A DNA stretch of 64,000 bases, taken from positions 11,420,716-11,484,715 of the forward strand of contig JAJEKV010000027.1 in NCBI GenBank assembly GCA_021234155.1, read 5' to 3'. The notes under the pieces were generated by a model. The model had not been told where the DNA came from. It saw only the letters and a list, made by a program, of their open reading frames with translations, and made no database searches. Positions 53,590-63,425 of this stretch are shown one piece after another. A program made the translations under genes and the position numbers. The DNA is from Isoetes taiwanensis (Eukaryota; Streptophyta; Lycopodiopsida; Isoetales; Isoetaceae). Positions within the stretch are counted from its first letter, which is position 1; each line of letters starts with the position of its first letter.

Positions 53590-55510
53590 ATGCTGGTGGG
53601 TAGCAAAAAAACGCGACCCCAGCACCAGCACCAGCACCCAAAATACATTTTTTCCCACCCTTCAAACATTTTTTTCCCACCCTTCACCTATATAGTACCA
53701 CCTATATTCTGCCCGTCTATTCGTCTAGCCGGTACCCGTTTATACAATCATTACCTGTTTGCCGCCCCCGGTAATGAATGCGACCCCTGCAAACTCTGCT
53801 GCAGATATGAGATCTGTTCGAAATTGAGAGGGATGAACGCCCTCGTTTAGCAGACCCGAATACGCATGGAAGTCTTCTTCGGTTCGGCAATCAGCCAGGT
53901 CCGGTCTTAAGGGAACGTTTCTTCTGGCCTGGAAGAATGCAAGAAAATCGAATTAACAGGGTTGAACCCTAAACCCATAGAAATTTTGATTTGTTTCTTT
54001 TTGCTTACCCGGCAAATGGGTTCCGTTGGAATTACTGCTTGAGCGGGCGGATCAATCACCTTCTTTACCATGGTTGATCTGTTTGTTTAATGTGGAAATC
54101 CGAGAGCGCAAATTCGCGGGTTGCTTGGCCGGAACAGAGAAAGTTGGGGAAGAGAGATTTGGAAAAACACAAATTCGAATGTTCGTTCGTTTGTTGAAGT
54201 TTGGGATACCAACGGGGTCATTCCTGGCAAAACTTCCATTGACAAGGTAAGGCCAGAGCACGAAGAAGCTCTAATAGAACTTCTGAGCAAAATATACCCG
54301 GACGGGTTGAAGAACAGAGAAGTTAGAAAGACGATTATCATACCTATTTGCATTCAATAACCGCACGAGAGCAAAGCAGATCCACGAAGTTCAAGGTTAA
54401 TTGGGCGGCGGTTGCGGCAAAAGAGTAGAGCCTACAACAAAAAGGTTAAAAGTGAACCCACCGGCGAAGGCTCTAGCAAGCGAAGCGGAGGTCAAGAAAT
54501 CCCAAAGAAACCCACGGACCTGAAAAGCATAGCAGAAAGGCCGGTTTCAGGAGGCACTGGTATTAAATTAGAAGGGAGGCCATCCATTAGGAGCTTTGCA
54601 ATGTGCCCAACAGCTTACACAGCTTATGGGGAGAACATATCACGCCCGGAAGTCATGTGCACAGATTTGCGAGAAAACCCTAAACACGCGGCTTGAAAGC
54701 TGATTTAGTCTCCAAGAAAGGAGCTAGTTGTCCAGTCCCAGGCTAAGGGAGCTTTCTTCTAGAGAAATTGCGAAAATTAAAGACAACATCTCACGCCTTC
54801 AAGCAGTCCGCAGTCCCGATCTTTGGTGCCTCTGCCGAGCCATCGAGCTTGAGAGAGAGAAAGACATGGCGAGAGTACATGCTCAAAGCCCTTGTTGAAA
54901 TGGGGGTGGCCCAAGAGATGAGGGGATAGTTCAACAGTGGCCACTATAGTCTGCCGGGGTTGCAAACAATGAAGTGCGACTTGCAAAAGCCAAGCGAAGA
55001 CTTACGTGAATCTCAACAGGGCTTAGGAGCTTACAAGGAGAGCCGCCCAGCTTGTGAGCATCTATCCCGTGACATTCAAAGTTGCCAATTGGAGATGAGG
55101 AGAGATGCTCCACATGCGGGCTGGCATTCCGGGATGATTACACCCTAAGTCCGGGCTGAAATGTGGCCACGATATCATGTCACCGCCTCGAGTTTGCTTA
55201 TGGAGAAGACACAATCGCCTCGAATGCTCGTAAAACGCCCAAAGAGCTTAGTGGAGGAATTGGGGAAGACAAATCAAGCGAACCCTTATATCTTTGGGGC
55301 AAAGCACACAAAAACGGCAAGTTGAGACAATTGACTTAGATGAGGTGGTAGCTACAACTCCGCATGCGAGAATGAGAAAAGGAAGCATGTGAAAACACCT
55401 CTTAGTAAAAGGACCCCCGGACACAAGTCTACAAGGACTCGAACTCCACAAGCAAGAACAACCAAAAAAGGTACACATTTGTTTCCTGAAGTGGGTACAT
55501 TAGAAGCGCT
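53590..55510 (+). other. possible 5' region of the FCP1-like gene; unassigned frames
   Basis: Plus-strand frames at 54121-54360 (FVEVWDTNGVIPGKTSIDKV, EHEEALIELLSKIYPDGLKN) and 54412-54696 (Lys/Ser-rich, GEGSSKRSGGQEIPKKPTDL) have coding-like composition and the same strand as the gene downstream. They could be its early exons. I recognise no domain, stops separate them, and 54700-55510 is less convincing. Nothing on the minus strand is preferred. Confidence 0.3.
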
Positions 55511-55527
55511 GTAGACGATGGAACGGC

Positions 55528-56353
55528 ATGAGGCAAGCAAGCGATCCAACGGCACAATCACGCAAAGACCCGACAAAGATCAAACTAAAAGACACCAACA
55601 CGGTCCAAAGCGATTCCAAGTGGTTACGGCGATCTTTGAAATACAATATAGTTCCAGATTCTGCAGCAACCTCTACAAAGGCCTCCTCTAACATTGTTGT
55701 TGCAGGGGAAGACAAGGATGTTGAAGACCCGAATATAGTGGATAAGCAGGTGAACAAGGTTGTGGCCCGAATCACAAGGCTCACAAGGTCCGGGACCAAA
55801 AATGTTATAGAGCCCGAGAGTGAGGGTGAGTCATATGATTCGGTTGATGAGGACGTGCCTATAGACGTGGCACTAGGAAAAAAACCCTCAGTCTAAGGTA
55901 ATTTATATGTACTTGTTTCAGGCCCAATTTTGTTTGCACAAGACGTGCCAAAACGATCAGTTAAAAGGTTTTTGTTTAATACCAGAATATATTTATTTTC
56001 CCCCATTGTGTCCTTGTAAAATTTGTTTCGAGTTTCAACCTAGGGATCAATATGCATTTGCCTGCAGAAGGAGAAGGCAGACACAAGTGGTGCTTACTGA
56101 CTCTGAAGCTGAAGATAGTGAGAGAACCCAGACAGATAATGAAGAAACCAAAGTGCAAAAACAACCTATTACATATAAAAGGTGCAATCCAATATTTAAG
56201 ATCAAGCAGTTATTTTACTTGTCTTATTTCACTTGACATAATGTTCTGCAAGTTTCAGTTGGTAATTGTAGCACCACTTTTGATTTTGCAGGAGACCAAG
56301 GAAAGTAGTTTCTGTGGACAGGGTTGACAAACCACCTAGTCCCTCAACCACCA
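55528..56353 (+). CDS. basic/acidic exons upstream of FCP1-like domain
   Basis: Exon 1 (ending about 55896) has ITRLTRSGTKNVIEPESEGE and DSVDEDVPIDVALGKK. Its donor AAG|GTAATT can join to acceptor CTGCAG|AAGGAG near 56069. That exon reads RRRRQTQVVLTDSEAEDSER and ends at AAAAG|GTGCAA. The next acceptor TTGCAG|GAGACC (56292) gives KRRPRKVVSVDRVDKPPSPS, an AT-hook-like RPRK. The first junction is in frame only if the seven-A run at 55878-55884 had eight; the seven-A run is either a frameshift or a base-call error. Serine, Asp/Glu and Arg-rich composition suggests a disordered nuclear region. The third donor (TTG|GTAAGG) does not join in frame to the next readable exon. Confidence 0.45.
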
Positions 56354-56444
56354 CTTGGTAAGGGTTACTGATAGCCAGGAAACACCCATACATTGGGGGC
56401 AGGGAGATACAGATAAGGATGTATCTAACTATGGCTATCAGCAC

Positions 56445-57340
56445 TCTCCATCATCTGGTAGCAAAGATAAACCGTAGTCCAAAGTTCCGGCCAAAGAATG
56501 TACCAAAGACGTCCGGATAGCACTTCCCAAATTCCGGCCGCGCACAAGCACGATGCGGCCGGACATCAACAAAGGTTGCAAACGTCGAGGATGGACACCC
56601 GGGACGGAAGTGCATGGTGCTTGACATAAATGGTGTCTTGTACGCATTACCTATGAGGGAGAATGAGCGGGAAAATCTTGCATCCACCACAAACGAACCA
56701 TGTTGTAAAAAAAAAACGCAAGTAAGTACCTCATTTGCGCACCAAGGTATCATGAGTTTGTGGAGTGGGCACTTTGCGCAGAGGTTTGATGTTGTGATTT
56801 GGAGTGCTTCTCTACTTGAATACAAGGGATATGGTGGATGCATTGTTCCCGATTTGCACTTGATTCTTGAAGATATATGGTCGGGAGCATTGCTATGCAT
56901 GCGAGCATCCAACCGAAGACCTAAAAAAACAACTTTTTTCAAGGAGTTGAAGGTTGTACTTGAGGATTTTCCTCAATATCATGGTATGATTTTCTTGGTT
57001 GATGACAGCCTACATAAAGGGTTTCTAAACCCTGCACACACAACCGTTCCTGTTATGCCTTTCAAGGGGCAAGAAGAGGACAATTTTTTGGAGAAGTTTG
57101 TGAGTGTCCGGCTTTGGAATACTTGTCTTCTCATACAATCACAGAAACGATCTCACAAATTGATTTCAGCGATGCATGGTTGGCCCCGAGACGATTCTGC
57201 GATCTTTGGATTCTTGTCTCAACAACTACCTTGTCTCGGCCTACTATATCCTCAATGCTCCTCTTGAAGTACAAAGGCAGCTGCTGGGCACCCTTCCTGG
57301 CGACGAGCATGACTTTGAAGACTTCGATGACTCATGAAGT
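56445..57340 (+). pseudogene. FCP1/NIF-like HAD phosphatase domain protein
   Basis: The open frame (ATG at 56614; homology continuous from about 56479) reads GRKCMVLDINGVLYALP, RFDVVIWSASLLEYK, FFKELKVVLEDFPQY, HGMIFLVDDSLHKGF and NPAHTTVPVMPFKGQEEDNF. These match the HAD motifs of FCP1/SCP-type phosphatases: DxDx(T/V), (T/S) after the WSAS-like strand, Lys, then DD. The catalytic motif reads D-I-N-G-V, with Asn in place of the second Asp; many plant relatives have DLNG, so it may not act as a normal phosphatase. An in-frame TAG at 56476-56478 lies upstream. The C-terminal end (YYILNAPLEVQRQLLGTLPG, acidic tail to 57338) is in another frame after a shift near 57180. It is a broken or differently spliced gene. 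Confidence 0.7.
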
Positions 57341-57700
57341 AACCATTGTACCACTTTTTTGTAATATATATGCATGATTACTTTGTGTTATCTTGAGTAT
57401 TGAGTGATCTTGTAAGATGTCTCTAATCTTGAGTGTACAATTTTCTGTAATATATATCAAGCTTACTCTCCAATACTACAAGCATTGTTTCCAATACTAA
57501 AATACTCCAATACAGCAGTCCAATACTACAAAACTTGTCTCACAAGCATTGTCTCCAATATAATGATCAAAATTTGAGACAAGTACACAAGTAACTACAG
57601 ACCTGTCAAAATGATAAAACAACCAAGTCAAAGCATATTCAACCTTCATATGGCAGACTGTCAATGATCATCTGGTGAGTAGCCTGATCAAGGGAAAATC
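57341..57700. other. intergenic, 3' ends of convergent genes
   Basis: A plus-strand gene ends at about 57340 and a minus-strand gene at about 57640. The sequence is AT-rich, with repeated CCAATACTACA strings (57470-57560). No gene. Confidence 0.45.
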
Positions 57701-59909
57701 TGTTGGTGCCAGGAATCTGATTCATCTCAAACTTGATAGCCGATCGTGATGACCAGACTGAAGGTCGGGGCCTTTGTCTTCAAGTAGCTCCCAAGTACCA
57801 TCGGGCCGGGCCGGACATAGATAGTAACCAGCCAACACATGTTCATCGACATTGAAGGTCGACCCGCTATCCTTGACAATTACTGTCAAGGATATGCCTC
57901 GGCTTAACACATTTCACCACATAGAAATCTGCATTCTCCTGATTTCCCTCCTCGGCTACAACAACAAAGTTATCACCTTCCTCTATGTTTCCACTAAGCC
58001 ATTCTCCATCACCTTCAAAAAATGCCTCATCGATTTCGTCTTCATTACCTTCACCCGATGGACTTTTTCGGCTTTAGAGTAACATATTTCCAATTCTTTA
58101 ACCTCTGCTTGTTCACACAAGATGACCGGTTTCTTTCAAGCGGTTACCACAGAAACAACTTAAACCTCTATGAGCCACCCTTGTGCTTGATTTGGCCAAG
58201 TATGTCCCGATCTCGTGTATAATCTTGGTCCCTTCTACCCACTCGCACGATCCAGCCGGTCGTCTATCAACATCATCCTTTCCAATGAACGGAAGTGCAC
58301 GCAAAAGCCGCAACAAGTATTGCGTTCACATACGATCTGAGGCACAATCTGACAAAGAATACACAGCAGATAAAAGTAGATGAAAGCACTTTTTAAAGCA
58401 GATGAAAGCACGTTAAAAGCAGATGAATGCAGATGAAAGCATATTACCTCTTGATGTCCCCGTTGCTTTGGCACCTTCATTCCATTCGCGTGGCGAATTC
58501 CACGAGCATCGGCGACACCCTAAATCTCACTCCATCATACTTGAGCTGCTCTCTAGTGAATCCCCTTTAAGGACTGCCCCTTGCCCATCGTGCTCTCCCT
58601 TACCATGGGCTGTCCCAAAGAAATTCCATATTATTTCTTTCCCTAGCTCGTGATGATATCTTGGTAGGAAATAGAATGGCCGGGCAGATTTGAATTGGCT
58701 AGAACAACCATCGACCAAACTATATGCACCGGAGAATTCTACACCATTTGATACTAGCCATGAATTGTGCTTTCTAAGACAATCTTTGCACAAAAGAGTG
58801 TCATGAATCTTGTCATCACTCAAGTAAAATGGGTTTCCTTCAATAGCTTTCTCGATCCCGTGTTGTTGTCCATCCTATACGTGATGTGGGCGAGAATTGT
58901 TATCTCGTCATTGTGCCAATCTTTGGCTTTGAACCTCCCTTTGTATTTTTATGTTGTAATTCTCTCGCAAAATCAATTCGTAAACAATGGTGCCATCTTG
59001 GATATTGTCCAGCAACCCACGAATTGCATGGCCTGCCATCTAGCCCCTCAGAATTGTGTGGCACGAATATCTTCAATGTGGAACACGGATATGAAATGAA
59101 ATCCTTCACTTGCCGTTCTCTTGTAAGACAATCTAAGGACCTGGCTTTGGTCCTTTCTTTTTTTCCCCTTGCCATTTGAGGTCTCATCTTGTCTTTGCGG
59201 CTTGGGTTGTGTCCCACCACCGCCTTGGATTTCTTACTTTTGTTTCCCTTCTTCTCAACTTGTCTTTCTGCGACTTGTTTGTGTCCCACCAAATACCTTG
59301 GATTTCTTACTTTTGTTTCCCTTCTTCTCAACTTGTCTTTGCTGACTTCGGTGTGTCCCACCAGACTACCTTGGATTTCTTACTTTTGTTTCCCTTCTTC
59401 TCAACTTGTCTTTGCAGGCTTGTTTTGTCCCACCAGCTACCTTGGATTTCTTACTTTTGTTTCCCTTCTTGGTGGCATTGGATCTTTTCTTTCTGCTGCC
59501 ACCTGGCACTTCCTTGGTAACGCAGGCTGCAACTCCACCAGCTTCTTTTGTCTCCACTGGAATCTGTAACAAGGTCTGTAGCATATATTACAGAAGATTA
59601 GCGCATGTTGAAAGCATAAAAGCAGTATTCAGTGGATGACAGCACATATCAGCATGCTTCAGCAATCAATAAAGAGAGTATTACCTTTTCAAACGTCTTC
59701 CATTCAAGCAAGAACTCATGATTCTCTCTTTCTCTTGGACATATACGAAGACTTTTTATGCCACACTTCTGACATGTCTGCATCAAGCAGTCATGTTTGC
59801 GACATAACGCAGGCAACCTATGAGCTCCCTGTGTAGTATATTTTCCATTTCCTTTTTTCTTCATCTGATGATGGACATAAATCTGTTGATATCTTATAAC
59901 CTGCCACAA
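57640..59909 (-). pseudogene. locus B: RNase H-like transposase-family gene
   Basis: Right to left: LPALCRKHDCLMQTCQKCGI and LRICPRERENHEFLLEW (59649-59850; donor AAAAG|GTAATA at about 59682). Then a Lys/Ser repeat region (59211-59500). Next RQVKDFISYPCSTLKIF, HNSEGLDGRPCNSWVAGQYP and HITYRMDNN. Then MSDDKIHDTLLCKDCLRKHN, LVDGCSSQFKSARPFYFLPR and WNFFGTAHGKGEHDGQGAVL (58527-58823). C-terminal exons carry KDDVDRRPAGSCEWVEGTKI and HVLAGYYLC. SDD..HD, DGC..Q.KS and HGKG.HDG occur in the same order as in locus A and suggest an RNase H-fold core (inference). Frames break in several places; some gaps are introns with GT-AG ends. The right end is overrun by copia B at about 59885. Confidence 0.6.
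59211..59498 (-). repeat. 72-bp coding minisatellite, four units
   Basis: GTCCCACCA recurs at 59211, 59283, 59355 and 59427, exactly 72 bp apart. Each is followed by CCTTGGATTTCTTACTTTTG and TTTCCCTTCTTCTCAACTTG. Since 72 is 24 codons, the minus strand encodes repeated KKGNKSKKSK-type basic peptides, although small indels shift some units. Confidence 0.9.
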
Positions 59910-60306
59910 GCGGTGTATTCACTGGTTTGGAATTTTCTAACCCAAACCTCTTTATCATATTTTCAATGTTTCGAGTCTGACAAAGTCTGAGCATTTTATT
60001 TTCCTTAGCTCTACTCATTTCAATTCCCACAAACTGTTTTAATTCTCCAAGATCTGTCATTTTAAATCTTTTCTGAAGAATTTTCTTGCATTTATCTAGA
60101 CATCTCATCCAATTTGATACCATTATGCAGTCACCTACGTACAAAGCAATAGTGCAAAATTTACCCCTATCTTTGAACATGTACAAATTCCCATCATTGT
60201 TGAGTTTCTCAAATCCTTGCTCCCTCAGATATTTATCTATGCACTTATACCACTCCCTAGGTGCTTGTCTTAGACCATAGACTGCACGTTTTAATTTCCA
60301 AACCAT
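59885..60306 (-). pseudogene. copia B reverse transcriptase, C-terminal part
   Basis: VWKLKRAVYGLRQAPREWYK, FEKLNNDGNLYMFKDRGKFC, IALYVGDCIMVSN and KQFVGIEMSRAKENKM are standard copia RT blocks. The catalytic box reads YVGD where the family has YVDD, so one catalytic Asp is lost. Homology stops at NTPLVAGYKIS near 59890; the codons after it are not copia. Confidence 0.85.
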
Positions 60307-61085
60307 GTTACTTCCTTCCTCAAAACTGGAGCTTGCTTCATATATATCTCTTCCTGCAAACTTACATTTAGAAATGCAGTTTTCACATCCATATGATGTA
60401 TGTCAAGTTTGAGTGCATTTGCTAGAGCTAACATAAGTCTAATACTTGTTAACTTGACAAATGGGGAGTATGTTTCTTCATAATCAATTCCTTTCTTTTG
60501 TGAAAAAACCTGAGCAACCAGTCTAGCTTTATACCTTTTGGTTCCATCAGAATTTGTTTTAATTCTATAAATCCACTTATTTCCAACCAAATTCTTACCC
60601 GTTGGAGATTTTGCTAGCTCATACGTACCTGTTTCTTTAAAGGAGTCCATCTCTTCTTGCATTTCCTTTAGCCATTCAGACGCTTTTTCTGGGTTCACAG
60701 CTTCTTCAAATGATTTCGGAGTATCAGGTTCAAATACAGTCATCAATGATGGAAACCTAATTGGAGGTTTCCCAATTCTTCTGCTTTTTCCTGTGCCATA
60801 TCTGCCATACATTTCAGAATTATAGTCTATACCTGTATCTTCAAGCTTTTCTGTCTCTGTCTTCCTTTTTCTTTGCCTAGTCTCTATGACCAGTACTGCT
60901 GATTCTGCTTGTGGCGCCTCACGATCCTCATTGTCTGCCACATTATCTTCATTCTCTTCATCAGAGTCAAAGTTAGCAGAAATATCTAAATTGCCATCAT
61001 GCACAATGTGTTTTTCTACATTCTCATGCCACACTGGGGCTTCAATTTCATGCCTATTTTTGTAAAATTTGCTTTCATCGAACAC
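60291..61085 (-). pseudogene. copia B linker and reverse transcriptase N-terminal part
   Basis: An acidic linker (NFDSDEENEDNVADNEDREA) leads to SFEEAVNPEKASEWLKEMQE, NLVGNKWIYRIKTNSDGTKR, YKARLVAQVFSQKKGIDYEE, DIHHMDVKTAFLN (first catalytic Asp) and LQEEIYMKQAPV. A frameshift near 60295 separates it from the rest of RT. Confidence 0.88.
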
Positions 61086-61130
61086 AACATCCCTACTTGT
61101 TATTATTTTCTTCGTTTTGGGTATGAAAAC

Positions 61131-62225
61131 TCAATAACCTTTTGATTCTTCATCATAACCGACTAGAAAACCTAATTCTGCTCTAGCATCTAGCTTAACT
61201 CTCATTTCTTCTGGAACGTGAACATATGTCAAACACCCATACGCTTTGAAATAATCATATGAGCGAGTCAGTTTAGTACCTATCCATACTTCTTCAGCGA
61301 TATTTCCATCCAAGCTACTTGATGGCAACCTGTTTTGTATAAAAAACACAGTTTTGACTATTTCTTCCCAGAGGTAATTTGGTAAACCTGCAAACTTTAT
61401 CATCGATCTTACAGCATCTAAAATTGTTCTATTTTTCCTTTCCGCAATACCATTTTGTTGCGGAGTATATCTACATGTGAGTTGCCTTTTTATTCCATGC
61501 TCAAGACAAAATGATCTAAAGCTTCTTGAAAGATATTCCCTGCCTCTATCTGTTCTAATGCATTTAAGTTTACGACCTGTCTGTCTTTCCATTTCGCGTA
61601 CATACAAAAATGCATCTAGAGCTTTATCTTTTGTGGATAAATAGCACTTTCCCATTCTACTAAAGTCATCAATAAAAGATATGTAATACCTTTTACCTGT
61701 TTTTCCTTGCACATTCAATGGACCACAAAGATCAGAATGCACTAGGTCGAGAGGACCCTTGGCCCTTTTCTTTGATCTGCTAAACGGCAATTTAGTTAAT
61801 TTTCCCAACATGCAGCCTGGACAAATGAATTTTCCATCTGTATCATCTTCCCCACTAATAAATCCATTTCTTATCATGTATTTAATGTTAATCATATGTG
61901 TATGAGCAAGCCTATGGTGCCAAGTTGAAGATTTAGTCACTGACAACACATTTATGCTTTTCAGGACTTTATTTGAGAACTGAAACAGATTGCCTACACG
62001 CTTTGCAAAGAACATTAATTCACCATCAAGCAAAACCTTACAGCCTTTTTTGTTAAATCTAATCTCATATCCTAAATCCACCAGTTGACTTACAGATATA
62101 AGATTTTTATACAAACCCAGAACACACAAAACATTCGCAACATCAACGTTATTTCCATGGAGATCAAAAAGTCGCAGCATCTCTTTGCCCATCACTTTCT
62201 GCAAGTCTCCATTCCCCAGTTGCAC
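61131..62225 (-). CDS. copia B protease end, GAG-pre-integrase and integrase (364 codons)
   Basis: The frame is intact through the whole integrase. VCVLGLYKNLISVSQLVDLG is the protease C-terminal end. WHHRLAHTHMIN...CPGCMLGK is the HHCC zinc domain. The DDE core has HSDLCGPL, CIRTDRGREYL and QQNGIAERKN, with all three acids kept. The C-terminal region continues with LPSSSLDGNIAEEVWIG, and FLVGYDEESKGY ends at a TGA. It would insert cDNA into chromosomes. The first codons (62225) are not a true start, because the polyprotein is truncated there. Confidence 0.88.
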   Translation of the reverse strand: MQLGNGDLQKVMGKEMLRLFDLHGNNVDVANVLCVLGLYKNLISVSQLVDLGYEIRFNKKGCKVLLDGELMFFAKRVGNLFQFSNKVLKSINVLSVTKSSTWHHRLAHTHMINIKYMIRNGFISGEDDTDGKFICPGCMLGKLTKLPFSRSKKRAKGPLDLVHSDLCGPLNVQGKTGKRYYISFIDDFSRMGKCYLSTKDKALDAFLYVREMERQTGRKLKCIRTDRGREYLSRSFRSFCLEHGIKRQLTCRYTPQQNGIAERKNRTILDAVRSMIKFAGLPNYLWEEIVKTVFFIQNRLPSSSLDGNIAEEVWIGTKLTRSYDYFKAYGCLTYVHVPEEMRVKLDARAELGFLVGYDEESKGY

Positions 62226-62374
62226 ATGGCAGAAGGCTATGGACGAAAATGGAAAGTTAGGGTTTCCTATGCCTATATAGACTAAGGGTTAGGGCTAGGG
62301 TTTCCCATTATCCCTTTAAGTATGTGGGATAATTGGATGTGGCCCACTTGCCTTTATTAACTAGGTGGCATAAA

Positions 62375-62450
62375 GTGTACACATGGGTAAATGTGTACAC
62401 ATGGATAAATGTGCACATGAGTAAATGTGCACATAAATAAATGTACACAC
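62375..62450 (-). repeat. 16-18-bp tandem repeat in LTR D
   Basis: Four units of GTGTACACATGGGTAAAT type in succession (18, 18, 16, 16 bp), then a GTACACAC end. Confidence 0.85.
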
Positions 62451-62583
62451 CTTGCAAGTTGCCCCCTAGGGTGCTACTTGCTTGGCTACACGTCGGCGTA
62501 CACATCAATCGAGATGGCATGTACGCGTGACGAGGCAGTACAGTATACGTCTTAGGACCGTATACTGTGCTGGAACGTCACAT

Positions 62584-62600
62584 TCTCCCCACCTTAAAAT
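62584..62600 (-). other. polypurine tract of element D
   Basis: The minus strand reads TTTTAAGGTGGGGAGAA immediately before the LTR start. A second copy of AAGGTGGGGAGAA lies 40 bp further in, at about 62623-62635. Confidence 0.7.
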
Positions 62601-63398
62601 GATGTTGTCTGCAGCATCGAGGTTCTCCCCACCTTGGGATCTTCCTGTCCTGCAATCAACTTGATGCATACAATTATTATTATAGTTACACAATTATTAG
62701 AATTACTCTAAGGTAATGTTTAAGACATTACTGTACTATTTCATTATCCAATTAACTTATCACTTCATAACTTAATCAACGCAAGGTAATTACTAACCTT
62801 ACTTAATACAACATTTAAGTTTATCAAAGTTTATCAATTTCATACAAAATTTACACTTCCAAGGTACTCTTCATCCCTTGCAACACATTATAACAAATTT
62901 TGTGTTGCAAGTCTTTGCACCTTGAAATCCTGCATTAATTTTACAATGTCTATAATTACATACTTACTATCTTACACAAGATTTAAGCGTTTAGTTTCAG
63001 TGGTAGAAATCACAACTACCCTAGAACTATCTATACAAGTGCTCGTGATGCGACTCCCCGCCGGTTCTTCGTTCTCATTGGCCTCTTGGATTCACACCAC
63101 GCTAGAATATTAATGTAAAGTTGGTAAAGTTGGTTATAAGGGAACCACCCCATCTATCTACATGAATGCATGACTAATCTCCCGGCGTAGGAAGAGGATG
63201 CTTCTTCCATCGTGGCCGTGGAGATAGCGCCCTATAATGCCTATATGTCGCTCATGCCTACACCTTTAGTTGCCTGAGACGTGGAGGATAGGGTCCTTCC
63301 CGTATTTGGGCGTGAAGGATAGGGTCCTCCCCGTAGGCATTGACTAGAGGTGCTTTCCTATCAATGCATTCCTGAATGACCTCTTATCTCTCGAGGTC

Positions 63399-63425
63399 GT
63401 CTACTTCCGTGGGACGGAAGTAGAC
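63399..63425. repeat. perfect 12-bp inverted repeat
   Basis: GTCTACTTCCGT, loop GGG, ACGGAAGTAGAC. It lies in the 3' internal region of element D; the related elements carry GATGAT-GGG-ATCATC hairpins in the same region. Confidence 0.85.

Larger units (their letters stand above)
59885..62235 (-). mobile_element. Ty1/copia element B, truncated at both ends
   Basis: Protease C-terminal end, GAG-pre-integrase, integrase and most of RT are present in three frames. There is no gag, no protease active site, no RNase H and no LTRs. The right edge (about 62235) abuts gypsy LTR sequence, and the left edge (about 59885) abuts locus B coding sequence. It is a different family from copia A, since integrase and RT sequences differ widely. 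Confidence 0.88.
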
